A DNA stretch of 64,000 nt from Plantibacter flavus (GTDB lineage Bacteria; Actinomycetota; Actinomycetes; Actinomycetales; Microbacteriaceae): positions 62,001-126,000 of the forward strand of contig NZ_FXAP01000004.1 in the NCBI RefSeq assembly GCF_900177615.1. Reading direction: 5' to 3'. Position numbers and translations under genes: made by a program. The notes under the pieces were generated by a model. It was not told the DNA's origin. It saw nothing but the letters and a program-made list of their open reading frames with translations, and did no database searches. Below, piece by piece: positions 1 to 8,769 of this stretch (positions are counted from its first letter, which is position 1; each line of letters begins with the position of its first letter).

Positions 1-1993
1 GCAGCGACTCCTCGCGGACCCTCGTCATGAGGAAGATGTTGTAGTCGATCCCGAGCGCCACGAGGAAGACGAAGCCGTAGAGCGGCACACTCGGGTCCGC
101 GCCCGGGAACCCGAGCACGTGGTTGAACACGAGCGCGGAGACCCCGAGGGCCGCCCCGAAGGATACCACCACGCTGAGGATCAGCAGGACCGGGGCGAGC
201 ACCGAGCGGAGCAGCAGCATGAGGATGAGGAGGATGACCGCGAGCACCACCGGAATGATGAGGTTCCGGTCGTGGATGGACGCGTCGTTCGAGTCGATGG
301 CGGTCGCCGTGACGCCGCCGACCGGCGTGTGGGAGCCGACCTCGGCGTCGAGGGTCGAGCGCAGTTGTCGCACGCTCTCCTCCGCCGTCGTCGAGTCGGG
401 GGCCGCGTCGAGCGTCGCCTGGAGCAGGATGCGGCCGTCGTCGACCGTCGGTTCGGCCGACGCCACCGGGGTCCCCGGGGGGCCCGCGGCGGGAGCCGTG
501 AACACCGCCTCCCCGTCGCTCACCGTCGCGTCCGCGGTGCCGGTCGCGGAATCGCTCGACAGCACCTGGACGCTGTCGAGACCGTCCGCCTCCTCGAGGA
601 TGCCGATGACCTGCGCGGCGTCACCCTCCTGCGTGAGGACGTACACGGGGCTCGCCGAGCCGGCCGGGAAGTGCTCGCCGAGAGCCGCCTGACCGTCACG
701 GGCCTCGGACGTGCCGAGGATGAGGTCGCTCTGGGCGACGCCGTCCGCCTTGAGCTGGAAGACCCCCAGGCTCGCGACCAGGAGGAGCAGGGTGCTCCCG
801 ATCCAGACGACGCGGGCGTGGCGGGAGATGAGGCGGGCGATCCCACCCCACAGACCGGTGGTCGGCACGGCGGTGTCGTCGGTCGACGAGGCGCGCACAC
901 GGTGCTCGCTCCCGACCTTCGGGCGCAGCGGCCAGAACGAGGTGCGACCGCAGGCCAGCAGGAGCGCGGGCAGGAAGGTGAGCGCCGCGAGGACCGAGAA
1001 GACGATCCCGATCGAGGCGACCGGCCCGAGCGCCTTGTTCGAGTTCAAGTCGCTGAGCAGCAGGCAGAGCAGTCCGGCGATGACCGTGCCGCCCGACGCG
1101 ACGATCGGCTCGAACGATCCGCGGAGCGCAGCCCACGTCGCATCCCACCGCCGCTCGTGGTCGCGGAGCGCCTCCCGGTACCGCGAGACGTAGAGCAGCG
1201 AGTAGTCGGTCGCCGCACCGATCACGAGGATGAAGAGGATGCCCTGCACCTGGCCGTTCAGCAGGACGACACCGGCCTTCGCGAGCCACCACACGGTGAG
1301 GAGTGCGGTGCAGAGGGCGAACAGCGAGGTGCCGAGCACGAGGAACGGGAGGACCGGCGAGCGGTACACGACGATGAGGATGAGGAAGACGGCGCCGAGC
1401 GCGGTCAGGAGGAGGATGCCGTCGATGCCGGCGAAGGCGTCGGTGAGGTCGGCCGTGAACCCTGCCGGGCCGGTGACGAAGACGTCGAGGCCGGTCGGGG
1501 CCGCTTCGGCGAGCTGTGCACGGAGGGCCTCGACGACGTCGCCGACCTCCGCGTCGCCGCTGATCGGGACGAAGACCTCGACCGCGTCGCCGTCCTCGGA
1601 GGGGATGGCCGGCGAGACGCCGTCGGCGACGCCCTCGGTGGAGGAGAGTGCCGAGAGCTCGTCGTCGATCGCCGCCCGGTCCTCGTCGGTGATCCCGCCG
1701 TCGCGGACGAACAACACGAGCGCCGGGATGTCGTCACCCTCCCGGAACCCGTCGAGTGCCGTCTGCACCTCGGTCGCGTCCGCGCTCGCGGGGAGGAAGC
1801 TCGTCTGGTCGTTGGTCGCGACCTCGCTCACCTTGCCGAAGTACGGACCACCGACGCCGGCGGCCGTGAGCCAGAGGAGGATGAGGACCGCGGGGAGCAC
1901 GACCCGCAGCCACCGCGGCGCACCCGCACGGTCCCGCGGCCGCGGCCGGGTGTCCGCGTCCGTCTGCGTTCCGCCGTGTCGTCCGTGCGTCAT
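1..1993 (-). CDS. MMPL-family (RND superfamily) membrane transporter, 3' end outside window
   Basis: Large proton-driven membrane transporter of the actinobacterial MMPL/YdfJ type, expected to export lipids or hydrophobic compounds. The frame opens at the ATG at 1993 and is still open at base 1, so about 664 residues are visible and the C-terminus is missing. After a short arginine-rich leader there is one membrane helix (about 28-46), an extracytoplasmic domain, a block of helices (about 190-330) carrying GAATDYSLLYVSRYRE, a second extracytoplasmic domain and more helices with the internal repeat ALGIDYNIFLMTRVRE at the window edge. This duplicated helix-loop-helix layout is the family signature. 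The substrate cannot be told. The next gene upstream is a nicotinamidase on the same strand, so co-transcription is possible but an AT-rich palindrome separates them. Confidence 0.9.
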   Translation of the reverse strand, partial: MTHGRHGGTQTDADTRPRPRDRAGAPRWLRVVLPAVLILLWLTAAGVGGPYFGKVSEVATNDQTSFLPASADATEVQTALDGFREGDDIPALVLFVRDGGITDEDRAAIDDELSALSSTEGVADGVSPAIPSEDGDAVEVFVPISGDAEVGDVVEALRAQLAEAAPTGLDVFVTGPAGFTADLTDAFAGIDGILLLTALGAVFLILIVVYRSPVLPFLVLGTSLFALCTALLTVWWLAKAGVVLLNGQVQGILFILVIGAATDYSLLYVSRYREALRDHERRWDATWAALRGSFEPIVASGGTVIAGLLCLLLSDLNSNKALGPVASIGIVFSVLAALTFLPALLLACGRTSFWPLRPKVGSEHRVRASSTDDTAVPTTGLWGGIARLISRHARVVWIGSTLLLLVASLGVFQLKADGVAQSDLILGTSEARDGQAALGEHFPAGSASPVYVLTQEGDAAQVIGILEEADGLDSVQVLSSDSATGTADATVSDGEAVFTAPAAGPPGTPVASAEPTVDDGRILLQATLDAAPDSTTAEESVRQLRSTLDAEVGSHTPVGGVTATAIDSNDASIHDRNLIIPVVLAVILLILMLLLRSVLAPVLLILSVVVSFGAALGVSALVFNHVLGFPGADPSVPLYGFVFLVALGIDYNIFLMTRVREESL

Positions 1994-2021
1994 GCGCGCG
2001 CCCCGTTCTCGCCCTGCTCCG

Positions 2022-2045
2022 AATAATATGCAGCTAGCTTACTAT
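2022..2045 (-). promoter_or_regulatory. AT-rich promoter and palindrome upstream of the MMPL gene
   Basis: An AT-rich island sits 29-52 bases before the MMPL start. It holds a TATTAT -10-like hexamer (minus strand, 2022-2027) and an imperfect 20-bp palindrome (2026-2045) with a perfect AGCTAGCT core at 2032-2039. Such symmetry upstream of efflux-type transporters often binds TetR or MarR proteins. No such regulator is adjacent, so the binding protein is unknown. Confidence 0.35.
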
Positions 2046-2071
2046 CCGCGTCGGGCGGCCGGGGACAGAGT

Positions 2072-2647
2072 TCAGGCGGGGACGACGACTCCCCCGGCTT
2101 CGGTGATCTCGGCGAGCGCCACATCCCCGGCGGCAGGGTCGACGGGCGCGACGAGACCTGCGAGGACGCGGACCTGGAGGCCGTGCTCGATGGCGTCGAG
2201 CGCACTCCGGCGGACGCAGTAGTCGGTCGCGAGGCCCACGACGTCGACCTCCGTGATGCCGGCATCCGTGAGGACCTCGTCGAGGCTCAGCCCCTCCGGC
2301 GTCACGCCCTCGAAGATCGAGTATCCGTGGGCGCCCTGGCCCTTGCTGATGTGGGTGTCGACGCTCTTGGTGTCGAGCGCGTGGTGGTACTCCGCGCCTG
2401 CACTGCCCGCGACGCAGTGCACCGGCCAGTTCGTCACGTAGTCGGGCTCACCCGTCGCGAAGTGACCGCCGTTGTCGCCCTCGGCGTCGTGCCAGTCGCG
2501 TGAGGCGAACACGTGCGCGTACTCGTCCCCGTGCTCGGCCAACAGCTGCGTGACCCCCGCGGCGACGGCCTCGCCGCCGTTCACGCCGAGCGCACCGCCC
2601 TCGGTGAAATCGTTCTGTACGTCGATGATGAAGAGCGCGCGCGCCAC
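2072..2647 (-). CDS. pncA: Nicotinamidase/pyrazinamidase, isochorismatase-like hydrolase
   Basis: Cytoplasmic enzyme expected to deamidate nicotinamide to nicotinate for NAD salvage. The protein of 191 residues begins VARALFIIDVQNDF and carries the cysteine-hydrolase triad of the family: Asp in IDVQNDF, Lys in HISKGQ and Cys in LATDYCVRRSA. The metal-binding Asp and His residues are in SRDWHDAEGDNGGHF, and the NWPVHC segment is typical of PncA. I chose the GTG at 2647 because GGAGG stands four bases before it; an ATG at 2695 would add 16 residues without similarity to the family. It stands alone, between a small membrane protein gene and the MMPL gene. Confidence 0.88.
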   Translation of the reverse strand: MARALFIIDVQNDFTEGGALGVNGGEAVAAGVTQLLAEHGDEYAHVFASRDWHDAEGDNGGHFATGEPDYVTNWPVHCVAGSAGAEYHHALDTKSVDTHISKGQGAHGYSIFEGVTPEGLSLDEVLTDAGITEVDVVGLATDYCVRRSALDAIEHGLQVRVLAGLVAPVDPAAGDVALAEITEAGGVVVPA

Positions 2648-2746
2648 GATGCCTCCGGGTTGTCGTCGTCCCGCCTCAGTGGAGGTGGGTTCCATCGAGG
2701 GTAACGCCGGGGAACCGACGGGGTCGGGTGGTTGCGCCGTCGTGGT

Positions 2747-2941
2747 TCAGAGCCGACGTGCGCGCTCCTTGCGGCGGTCGAAGAACTGGAGACCGATGTT
2801 CACACCCATGACGACGGTGCCGAGGAGCATGGCGACGAGCCCGGCGATCCGGAACCCGACCGGTAGCTCCAGGAGCAACGCGAAGACGACCCCGAGCACG
2901 ATGAGCGCGGCACCCGCGGAGAACAACACCAGATACTTCAT
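2747..2941 (-). CDS. Small two-helix membrane protein, function unknown
   Basis: A 64-residue protein with two hydrophobic segments (about 4-24 and 31-53) and a basic tail, FFDRRKERARRL. This is the usual pattern of a small integral membrane protein with a cytoplasmic C-terminus. A G-rich stretch lies just before the ATG. It lies back to back with the GH114-like lipoprotein gene, with 61 bases between the two starts. I do not recognise the family and assign no function. Confidence 0.6.
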   Translation of the reverse strand: MKYLVLFSAGAALIVLGVVFALLLELPVGFRIAGLVAMLLGTVVMGVNIGLQFFDRRKERARRL

Positions 2942-3002
2942 GCCCCCAACGGTACCGGCTGAGCGGCGGCCCCGGGACGGGACCGCGACCTAGGGTGGAG
3001 AC

Positions 3003-3866
3003 ATGACCCGTCTCCCCCGTCGCGCGCATCTGCTCATCGCGGCGGGCGCCGCCCTCCTGCTCGCGGTCACCGCCGCCGGCTGCTCCACCTTCCCGAGTGG
3101 TGCGAGCTCCGACACCGGACCGGCCCACTCAGCGGGTGGGTTCCCCACGGACGTCGTCTTCGACTACCAGCTGGGTGGGGCTTACGAGCCGGCGGCCGGC
3201 GTGGGCGGCGTCGCTCGCGACAGCACCGACTCCCCCGACCCCGACCGGTACTCCATCTGCTACGTCAACGGCTTCCAGAGTCAGCCGGCCGATCGCGACG
3301 CCTGGCTCGCCGAGCCGGACCTCGTCCTCACCGACGACGCCGGTGAACCGGTCATCGACGAGAACTGGCCCGACGAACTCATCTTCGACCTCTCCACCGA
3401 CGACCGTCGCGCGCGCATCGCCGAGCGGGTCGGTGCGAGCATCACCCGCTGCGCGGAGGCCGGCTTCGACGCCGTCGAGATCGACAACCTCGATTCGTAC
3501 ACCCGGTCCGACGGTCGACTCACCGTTGAGGACGCGATCGCCCTCGCCACCCGGTACGCCGACCTCGCCCACGACGCGGGCCTCCTCATCGGGCAGAAGA
3601 ACGCCGCCGAGCTGGGCACGCGTGGTCGGGACGACGTCGGGTTCGACTTCGCCGTCGCGGAGGAGTGCCATCGCTTCGACGAGTGCGCCACCTACACCGA
3701 GGTGTACGGAGGCGCCGTGCTGGACATCGAGTACACCGACGACCTGCGCGGCACCTTCGACGAGGTGTGCGCCGATCCGCAGGTCCCGTTCTCCACGATC
3801 CTGCGCGACCGCGACCTCCGGACGGCCGACGACCCCGCCCAGGTGTTCACAGCCTGCGCTCGGTAG
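3003..3866 (+). CDS. GH114-like endo-alpha-1,4-polygalactosaminidase-type lipoprotein
   Basis: A secreted, lipid-anchored protein of 287 residues. The signal peptide ends in the lipobox TAAGC (Cys about 27). The mature part has the TIM-barrel motifs of the GH114/TM1410 superfamily: ICYVNGFQ, a segment with NWPDELIFDLS, and the acidic pair in DAVEIDNLDSY (about residues 157-167), which matches the proposed catalytic acid region, followed by GLLIGQKNAAEL. Members hydrolyse galactosaminoglycan-type exopolysaccharide, but most actinobacterial homologues are uncharacterised. It stands alone; its neighbours do not suggest a polysaccharide locus. Family membership is fairly sure, substrate is not. 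Confidence 0.75.
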   Translation: MTRLPRRAHLLIAAGAALLLAVTAAGCSTFPSGASSDTGPAHSAGGFPTDVVFDYQLGGAYEPAAGVGGVARDSTDSPDPDRYSICYVNGFQSQPADRDAWLAEPDLVLTDDAGEPVIDENWPDELIFDLSTDDRRARIAERVGASITRCAEAGFDAVEIDNLDSYTRSDGRLTVEDAIALATRYADLAHDAGLLIGQKNAAELGTRGRDDVGFDFAVAEECHRFDECATYTEVYGGAVLDIEYTDDLRGTFDEVCADPQVPFSTILRDRDLRTADDPAQVFTACAR

Positions 3867-3996
3867 GCACCGGCAGGAGATCCGCCCCGGGGCAGGAGCT
3901 TCCGCGGCGACGCGTCCTGCTGCGGGGTGAACCCCGGCGCCCAGGCATCTCCAGCAGGTGTCGGTAGCGTGGAGGCATGATCCGGACCCACGACGC

Positions 3997-4902
3997 ATGA
4001 ACCTGGAGCAATTGGAGGCGGTCGTCGCGGTCGTGGACTACGGCTCGTACGCCGCAGCGGCCGACGTCCTCCGGATCTCGCAGCCCTCGCTCACGAGACG
4101 CATCCAACGGTGCGAGACCGACCTCGGGCTCGCCCTCTTCACCCGGGTCGGTCGGCGCATGCAGGTCACCGACGCCGGACGGTCCGTGCTCGGCCCGGCG
4201 AGGCGGATGCTCCAGGAGGCGAACGGGCTCCGCGCACTCGCCGACGCCCAGCAGGCACTCACCGCCGGTACGCTCCGGATCGGCGCGCTCCCCTCGCTCG
4301 TGGCGACCCACGTCCCGGAGCTCGTCGCCCGGTTCCACGCCGCGCACCCCGACGTCCGCATCGAGGTCACGGGCGCCGTCGACTCCGCCGAACTGCTCGA
4401 GGCCGTCGACCTCGGGCGCATCGACCTCGGCGTGGCCGATGTCGCCACCGCCGGCCCCGGTGTCGAGGTGCGGCTCCTCGAGGAACAGCGGTTCGCGATC
4501 GTCCTCCCCGGCCTCAGGACCGTCGCCGAGCGCGAGGCCGAGCACACGCCGCCGACCATCACCGGCGACGAGCTGGCTGCTCACACCCTCGTGACCCTCC
4601 CGCGCGGGACGTCGATGCGCACCGTGACGGACGAGGCCTACGCCCGCTTCGGCGTGCAGCCACCGCGGGTGATCGTGACCACCCAGCGCGACGCGCTCAC
4701 GCGGTTCGCGACCGCCGGCGTCGGGCTGACCGTGGTCCCCGAGCGGCTCGCCGACTGGGCGGCGGCCAACGGCGCCCGGGTCCGCCGGTTCCCGACACCG
4801 GTCACAAGGGGCATCGGCCTGCTCGTGCGCCACGACAGCCTCGGGACACCCGCCGTGAGTGCCTTCCTCCGCTTGGCGGAGCGGGTCCCACCCGGCGACT
4901 GA
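3997..4902 (+). CDS. LysR-family transcriptional regulator
   Basis: DNA-binding regulator of about 301 residues. The N-terminal winged helix (MNLEQLEAVVAVVDYGSYAA through SQPSLTRRIQRCETDLGLAL) is followed by a linker helix and a periplasmic-binding-protein-like effector domain (about 90-295). The ATG at 3997 gives the usual LysR start; a GTG at 3958 would add 13 residues, and GGAGG at 3971-3975 is too far from 3997 to settle the choice. The neighbour downstream is a convergent LCP gene and upstream is the GH114-like lipoprotein gene on the same strand, so no obvious divergent target is present. Confidence 0.88.
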   Translation: MNLEQLEAVVAVVDYGSYAAAADVLRISQPSLTRRIQRCETDLGLALFTRVGRRMQVTDAGRSVLGPARRMLQEANGLRALADAQQALTAGTLRIGALPSLVATHVPELVARFHAAHPDVRIEVTGAVDSAELLEAVDLGRIDLGVADVATAGPGVEVRLLEEQRFAIVLPGLRTVAEREAEHTPPTITGDELAAHTLVTLPRGTSMRTVTDEAYARFGVQPPRVIVTTQRDALTRFATAGVGLTVVPERLADWAAANGARVRRFPTPVTRGIGLLVRHDSLGTPAVSAFLRLAERVPPGD

Positions 4903-4914
4903 CGACGCCCCGCG

Positions 4915-6378
4915 TCAGCCGCAGAGGTCCGCGGCGGCGTTGCGGGACTCGACCTCGACGGGTGCCGGCGCGGCAGGCGGGGACAGTGAGGCGAAGTCGT
5001 CGCCGATGACGAGCACGACGTCCTCCTCGTCCGGCCCTGGTTCGCCGCTCACGACGACCGTGATCCCCAACTCCTGGGCGAGGGAGGCAGCCGTCGCCCG
5101 AGCCGCGTCCGAGTCGCGCGCGAGCAGGACCGTGACCGGCGTGTCCGTCTCCGCGTCGCCGATCGACGCGACGGTGTAACCGAGGGCGGTCAGCCGGTCG
5201 GCCGTCGCCGTCGCGACCCCGTTCGTCTGCGAGCCGTTGAGGACGCTGACCGCCTCGACCCGCACCGGTTCGACCGGGGTGACCGGCTCGGCGGGGGACG
5301 CATCAGCTGCTCCCGCGATCGGCACCGGGACATCGGTGGCGAGGCTCGAGAAGACGGTCGCCGCGTCGTCGCTCGGGACGACACGGTTGGCGTCCGACGG
5401 CGCCTCGGTCCACGGCATCGTCAGGAAGGTGATGGCCGACGCCGGCACCTGCGAGACCCGGTGCGCGAGGGAGGTCAGGCTCGCGAGGTCGCCGAGCGCG
5501 GTGTCGACGGTGAGTGAGGAGGTGACCGCGTCCAGGAAGCGGATGAGGCGGTCCGGCCGGGTGAGCACCTCGGCACTCAGCGCCCGCTGCACGATCGCGG
5601 ACATCACCATCTGCTGGTTGCCGAGGCGCGAGATGTCGCTGCCGTCACCCACCGCGTGCCGGGTGCGGGCGAGCGCGAGCGCCTGCGTCCCGTCGATGAC
5701 CTGCGCTCCGGCGGGCAGCGCGAGGTTCGAATAGGGGTCCTCCATATCCTCCGGCAGGCACACCGCCAGCCCGTCCATGCCGTTGACGATCGCCTGGAAA
5801 CCACTGAAGTCGAGCTCGACGAAGTGGTCGATCGGCACACCGGTCATCGCCTGCACTGCGGCGACCGAGCAGGCGGCCCCCGAGTTCAACGCCGCGTTCA
5901 CCATCCCGTAGTCGTCGGGCGTCCCCCGCCCGGTGTCCGCGCACATCGACAGGTCGGTCAGTGTGTCACGCGGGATCTGCATCGCGTCGATCCGGGTGTT
6001 GCCCTCGGACACGTGCACGAGCACCATCGCGTCGCTGCGCTTGGTGCCGGTGTCCTCGCCGTAGTCGCCGACCGCGAGGTCACGGCTGTCGGAGCCGAGG
6101 AGGAGGACGTTGATCGCCGGGTCCGGCGCGCCCGGCTGCGCGGGGTCGGTCGAACGTCCGGTCGGGGCGGCGATGGCCTCGGAGCTGAGGTTGCCCTGCA
6201 GTCGCAGCGCGAGCGCACCGACACCCCCGAGGAGCGCGAGCACGAGCCCGCCTGCGATGCCGACGATGAGGCGCCGACGGCGGACCCGTGCGCTCGCCCC
6301 ACCGCCGTGACGGCGAGCGTGGGCGGCACGTGGGCGGACGGATGCCTCGGGGAGATCGGGGAGATCGGGTCTGCGCAT
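4915..6378 (-). CDS. LCP (LytR-CpsA-Psr) family protein with LytR_C domain
   Basis: Membrane-anchored cell-wall glycopolymer ligase of 487 residues. A basic, disordered N-terminus precedes one membrane helix (about 37-58). The LCP catalytic domain (about 85-270) contains INVLLLGSDSRD, RSDAMVLVHV, QIPRDTL and the conserved arginine segment ALALARTRHAVGDGSDISRLGNQ, which bind the polyprenyl-pyrophosphate substrate. A C-terminal LytR_C domain (about 360-450) contains VSVLNGSQTNGVA. Enzymes of this family transfer teichoic-acid-like or arabinogalactan polymers to peptidoglycan. It is convergent with the LysR gene, with 12 bases between the stops. Confidence 0.92.
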   Translation of the reverse strand: MRRPDLPDLPEASVRPRAAHARRHGGGASARVRRRRLIVGIAGGLVLALLGGVGALALRLQGNLSSEAIAAPTGRSTDPAQPGAPDPAINVLLLGSDSRDLAVGDYGEDTGTKRSDAMVLVHVSEGNTRIDAMQIPRDTLTDLSMCADTGRGTPDDYGMVNAALNSGAACSVAAVQAMTGVPIDHFVELDFSGFQAIVNGMDGLAVCLPEDMEDPYSNLALPAGAQVIDGTQALALARTRHAVGDGSDISRLGNQQMVMSAIVQRALSAEVLTRPDRLIRFLDAVTSSLTVDTALGDLASLTSLAHRVSQVPASAITFLTMPWTEAPSDANRVVPSDDAATVFSSLATDVPVPIAGAADASPAEPVTPVEPVRVEAVSVLNGSQTNGVATATADRLTALGYTVASIGDAETDTPVTVLLARDSDAARATAASLAQELGITVVVSGEPGPDEEDVVLVIGDDFASLSPPAAPAPVEVESRNAAADLCG

Positions 6379-6460
6379 CGTCCCAGTGCACCAAGCGTCG
6401 AAGCGGCGGACAAGCAGCCTGCCCGGTGCGACTCATACACGGCGCGCATGCGTCGGAGGA

Positions 6461-7618
6461 TCAGCTCACGGGCGAGGCGACCTCCGAGCCACGCAGTCCG
6501 GGCACCGCACGCTTGCCGAACTGGCCAGTGACGACCAGGATGAGCGCCGTCGCTGCGAGGAGGATCCAGCCCGGCCAGCCGAGCAGGGTGCCGAACACAC
6601 TGCCGGTGTCCTGCATCGACGTCGGGCTGGCGAACAGCAGCAGTGCCCCGACGGCGGCGTTCACCGCGCCGTGGGCGATCACCGCCGGCCACACCGAGGC
6701 CGAGCGGAGCCGCAACCAGCCGATGAGGACGCCGAGCAGCATGCACCAGCCCACCATGAGGAGCAGGCCGAGGACGTCGGTCCGCTGGTAGTTGTAGCCG
6801 AGGAGGATGAGCGGTGCGTGCCACACGCCCCAGATCGCCCCGGAGATCAGGAGCGCGGGCCAGGTGCCGAGCGGCAGGAGGTTCGGCAGCAACCAGCCGC
6901 GCCAACCGAGTTCCTCCCCGAACGCGGACAGCGATGCCACCAGGACGCCGAGGGGCAGGGTGAGGAGCTGGACCAGGGCGACCGTGGTGAGCTCGTCCCG
7001 CCCGAGCTCGCCGGCGCCCGAGGCGGTCATGATGGCGGCGAGACCGGACAGGCCGACGAGGTCGAGCTCGATGAGCCCCATGGCCTGCCCGAGCAGCATG
7101 GAGCAGAACGCGAGGACGGGGAACCCGACGAGCGCCGCCGCGCAGAGCCCGAGGGTCCGGCCGAGGGGACGCAGCGGCGCGAGTCCGAGCAGCCGCGGGA
7201 TGCTCCTCGGCCGGGCCACGAACAGCACCACGACGAGCGCGGCGATGGTCGGGGTGTACATCATGCCGAGGGCGATGAGCTGGAACCAGGGGTTCGCGAG
7301 TCCCTCACCCGACAGCCACAGCGGTGCGGCGATGAGCCAGGCGAGGCCGACGGCGAGCACGGTGAAGACCGTGACGGCGACCCACGGGACCCTGGCGGGC
7401 AGGATCGGGGCCAGCTCGCGGTTGCGCCGGCGCTGGCGGTCCGCCGCCGACTCCGGCTGCTGCGCGAGCACGGCCCGCCCGGCGGCACCGATCACCGGGC
7501 CCGCGGCCGGTGCGGGTGCCGGTGATCCGTCGGCGAGGGTCGTCCAGATCGGTCCAGGCGCGGGCTGTCCGATCGGCGCCCAGCCGCCCTCGGTCGGTGT
7601 GTCGTCCGGTCGCTGCAT
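6461..7618 (-). CDS. CPBP-family intramembrane metalloprotease (CAAX/Abi type)
   Basis: Polytopic membrane protein of 385 residues with about eight hydrophobic segments. It contains the two glutamates and arginine of motif 1 in FGEELGWRGWLLP and the motif 2 histidine in WGVWHAPLILLG, which form the active site of the CPBP (CAAX protease and bacteriocin-processing) family. A cytoplasmic proline- and alanine-rich N-terminus of about 70 residues precedes the first helix. Targets of bacterial CPBP proteins are mostly unknown; some give bacteriocin self-immunity. Nothing nearby suggests a bacteriocin locus. Confidence 0.87.
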   Translation of the reverse strand: MQRPDDTPTEGGWAPIGQPAPGPIWTTLADGSPAPAPAAGPVIGAAGRAVLAQQPESAADRQRRRNRELAPILPARVPWVAVTVFTVLAVGLAWLIAAPLWLSGEGLANPWFQLIALGMMYTPTIAALVVVLFVARPRSIPRLLGLAPLRPLGRTLGLCAAALVGFPVLAFCSMLLGQAMGLIELDLVGLSGLAAIMTASGAGELGRDELTTVALVQLLTLPLGVLVASLSAFGEELGWRGWLLPNLLPLGTWPALLISGAIWGVWHAPLILLGYNYQRTDVLGLLLMVGWCMLLGVLIGWLRLRSASVWPAVIAHGAVNAAVGALLLFASPTSMQDTGSVFGTLLGWPGWILLAATALILVVTGQFGKRAVPGLRGSEVASPVS

Positions 7619-7692
7619 GTGATCCCCCGTGGTCGCGAACAGCTTCCTACGCTACGCAGCGACGGCGCGGGGCACATCCGCCGCCCGGGGGA

Positions 7693-8682
7693 TCACGCGG
7701 TGAGGTGACAGCCGCAGGACTCCCGCAGGAGGAGCCCGACGGGGACGACGGTGCTGCGCTCGTGCTCGCCGTCCGCGTCACCGAAGCGGGCGAGCGCCCG
7801 GGTGGCGGCCAGGCGGCCCAGTCGTGCCGGGTCCTGTTCGATGACGCTGACCGCCGGATCGAGCTGGTCGGCCATCGGGAAGTCGCCGAAGCCGAGCGAG
7901 GCGATCCCCCGTGAGCGCAGCGCGGGGACGAGCGCCATCGTCACACGCGCGTTCGCCGAGAACAGGGCCGTCGGCGGGGAGGCGAGGCCGAGGAGACCGT
8001 CGACCACGGCGGCGGCCGGTTCGCGGTCCGTCGCGTCGAGGCTGACGAGGGCGTCGTCGAGATCGATCCTGCTCTCGGCGAGCGCCGAACGGTACCCCTC
8101 GAGCCGGCGACGGGTGCTCGGCGGGTGCGCCGAGTCGGCGACGAAGGCGACCCGGGTGTGCCCGTGCTCGAGCAGGTGCCTCGTCGCGAGGTAGGCGCCG
8201 CGGTGGTCGTCCTCGACGAAGCTGTCGGCGTCGAGCCCACCGGGGGCGCGGTCGACGAACACGATGGGTGTGTGCTCGGCCCATGGCGCGAGCCAGGACT
8301 GGTCCTCCGCGACGGGCGCGAGGACGAGCCCCATGAGCTGGGAGCGGAGTAGCGAGTCGAGCACGGCACGCTCGCGCGCCGGGTCGTCGCCGATGCTCGT
8401 GACGAGGGTGGTGATGCCCGAGACGGAGCAGACCTCCTCGACGGCGCGGACGACCGCGGCGAAGAAGGGGTCGACGACGTCCGGGACCGCGACGCCCACG
8501 GAGGAGGACCGCCCGGCGCGGAAGGTGCGCGCGAGGACGTTCGGGACGTAGTTCAGCTCCCGCATGGCCGATTCGACCCGCGACCGCGTCTCCGGGAGCA
8601 CGTGCGGGTCGTCGTTGAACACGCGGGAGACCGTCTTCGAGCTCACTCCGGCGAGGGACGCCACGTCCTGCATCGTGGCCAT
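7693..8682 (-). CDS. LacI-family transcriptional regulator (paralogue of the one at 35062-36084)
   Basis: Sugar-responsive repressor of 329 residues. The N-terminal helix-turn-helix and hinge (MATMQDVASLAGVSSKTVSR, then the YVPN-LA hinge region) are typical of LacI/GalR, followed by the two-lobed effector domain. It closes a minus-strand set after the FGGY kinase and LacD-type aldolase genes. It is strongly similar to the LacI at 35062: both share KTVSRVFNDDPHVLP, GVAVPD-VDPFFA, LVTS-GDDP and FVDRAPG. I infer that it binds the paired ATGTCA-N4-TGACAT sites before the kinase gene. The C-terminus ends with a Cys-rich RESCGCHL segment. Confidence 0.9.
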   Translation of the reverse strand: MATMQDVASLAGVSSKTVSRVFNDDPHVLPETRSRVESAMRELNYVPNVLARTFRAGRSSSVGVAVPDVVDPFFAAVVRAVEEVCSVSGITTLVTSIGDDPARERAVLDSLLRSQLMGLVLAPVAEDQSWLAPWAEHTPIVFVDRAPGGLDADSFVEDDHRGAYLATRHLLEHGHTRVAFVADSAHPPSTRRRLEGYRSALAESRIDLDDALVSLDATDREPAAAVVDGLLGLASPPTALFSANARVTMALVPALRSRGIASLGFGDFPMADQLDPAVSVIEQDPARLGRLAATRALARFGDADGEHERSTVVPVGLLLRESCGCHLTA

Positions 8683-8769
8683 GGCTGCTCCTCGGGTGGT
8701 TCCACCTTGGTGGCGTGGTCGGATCGGGCTGGTACGCGGGCGGCGACCGAGGACGCCGCCCGCGATCCG

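Noticed and set aside
119-2026. Plus-strand frame of 635 residues opposite the MMPL gene
   Set aside because: Antisense shadow: biased Arg/Asp/Glu composition without motifs, while the minus strand has clear MMPL helices and motifs.
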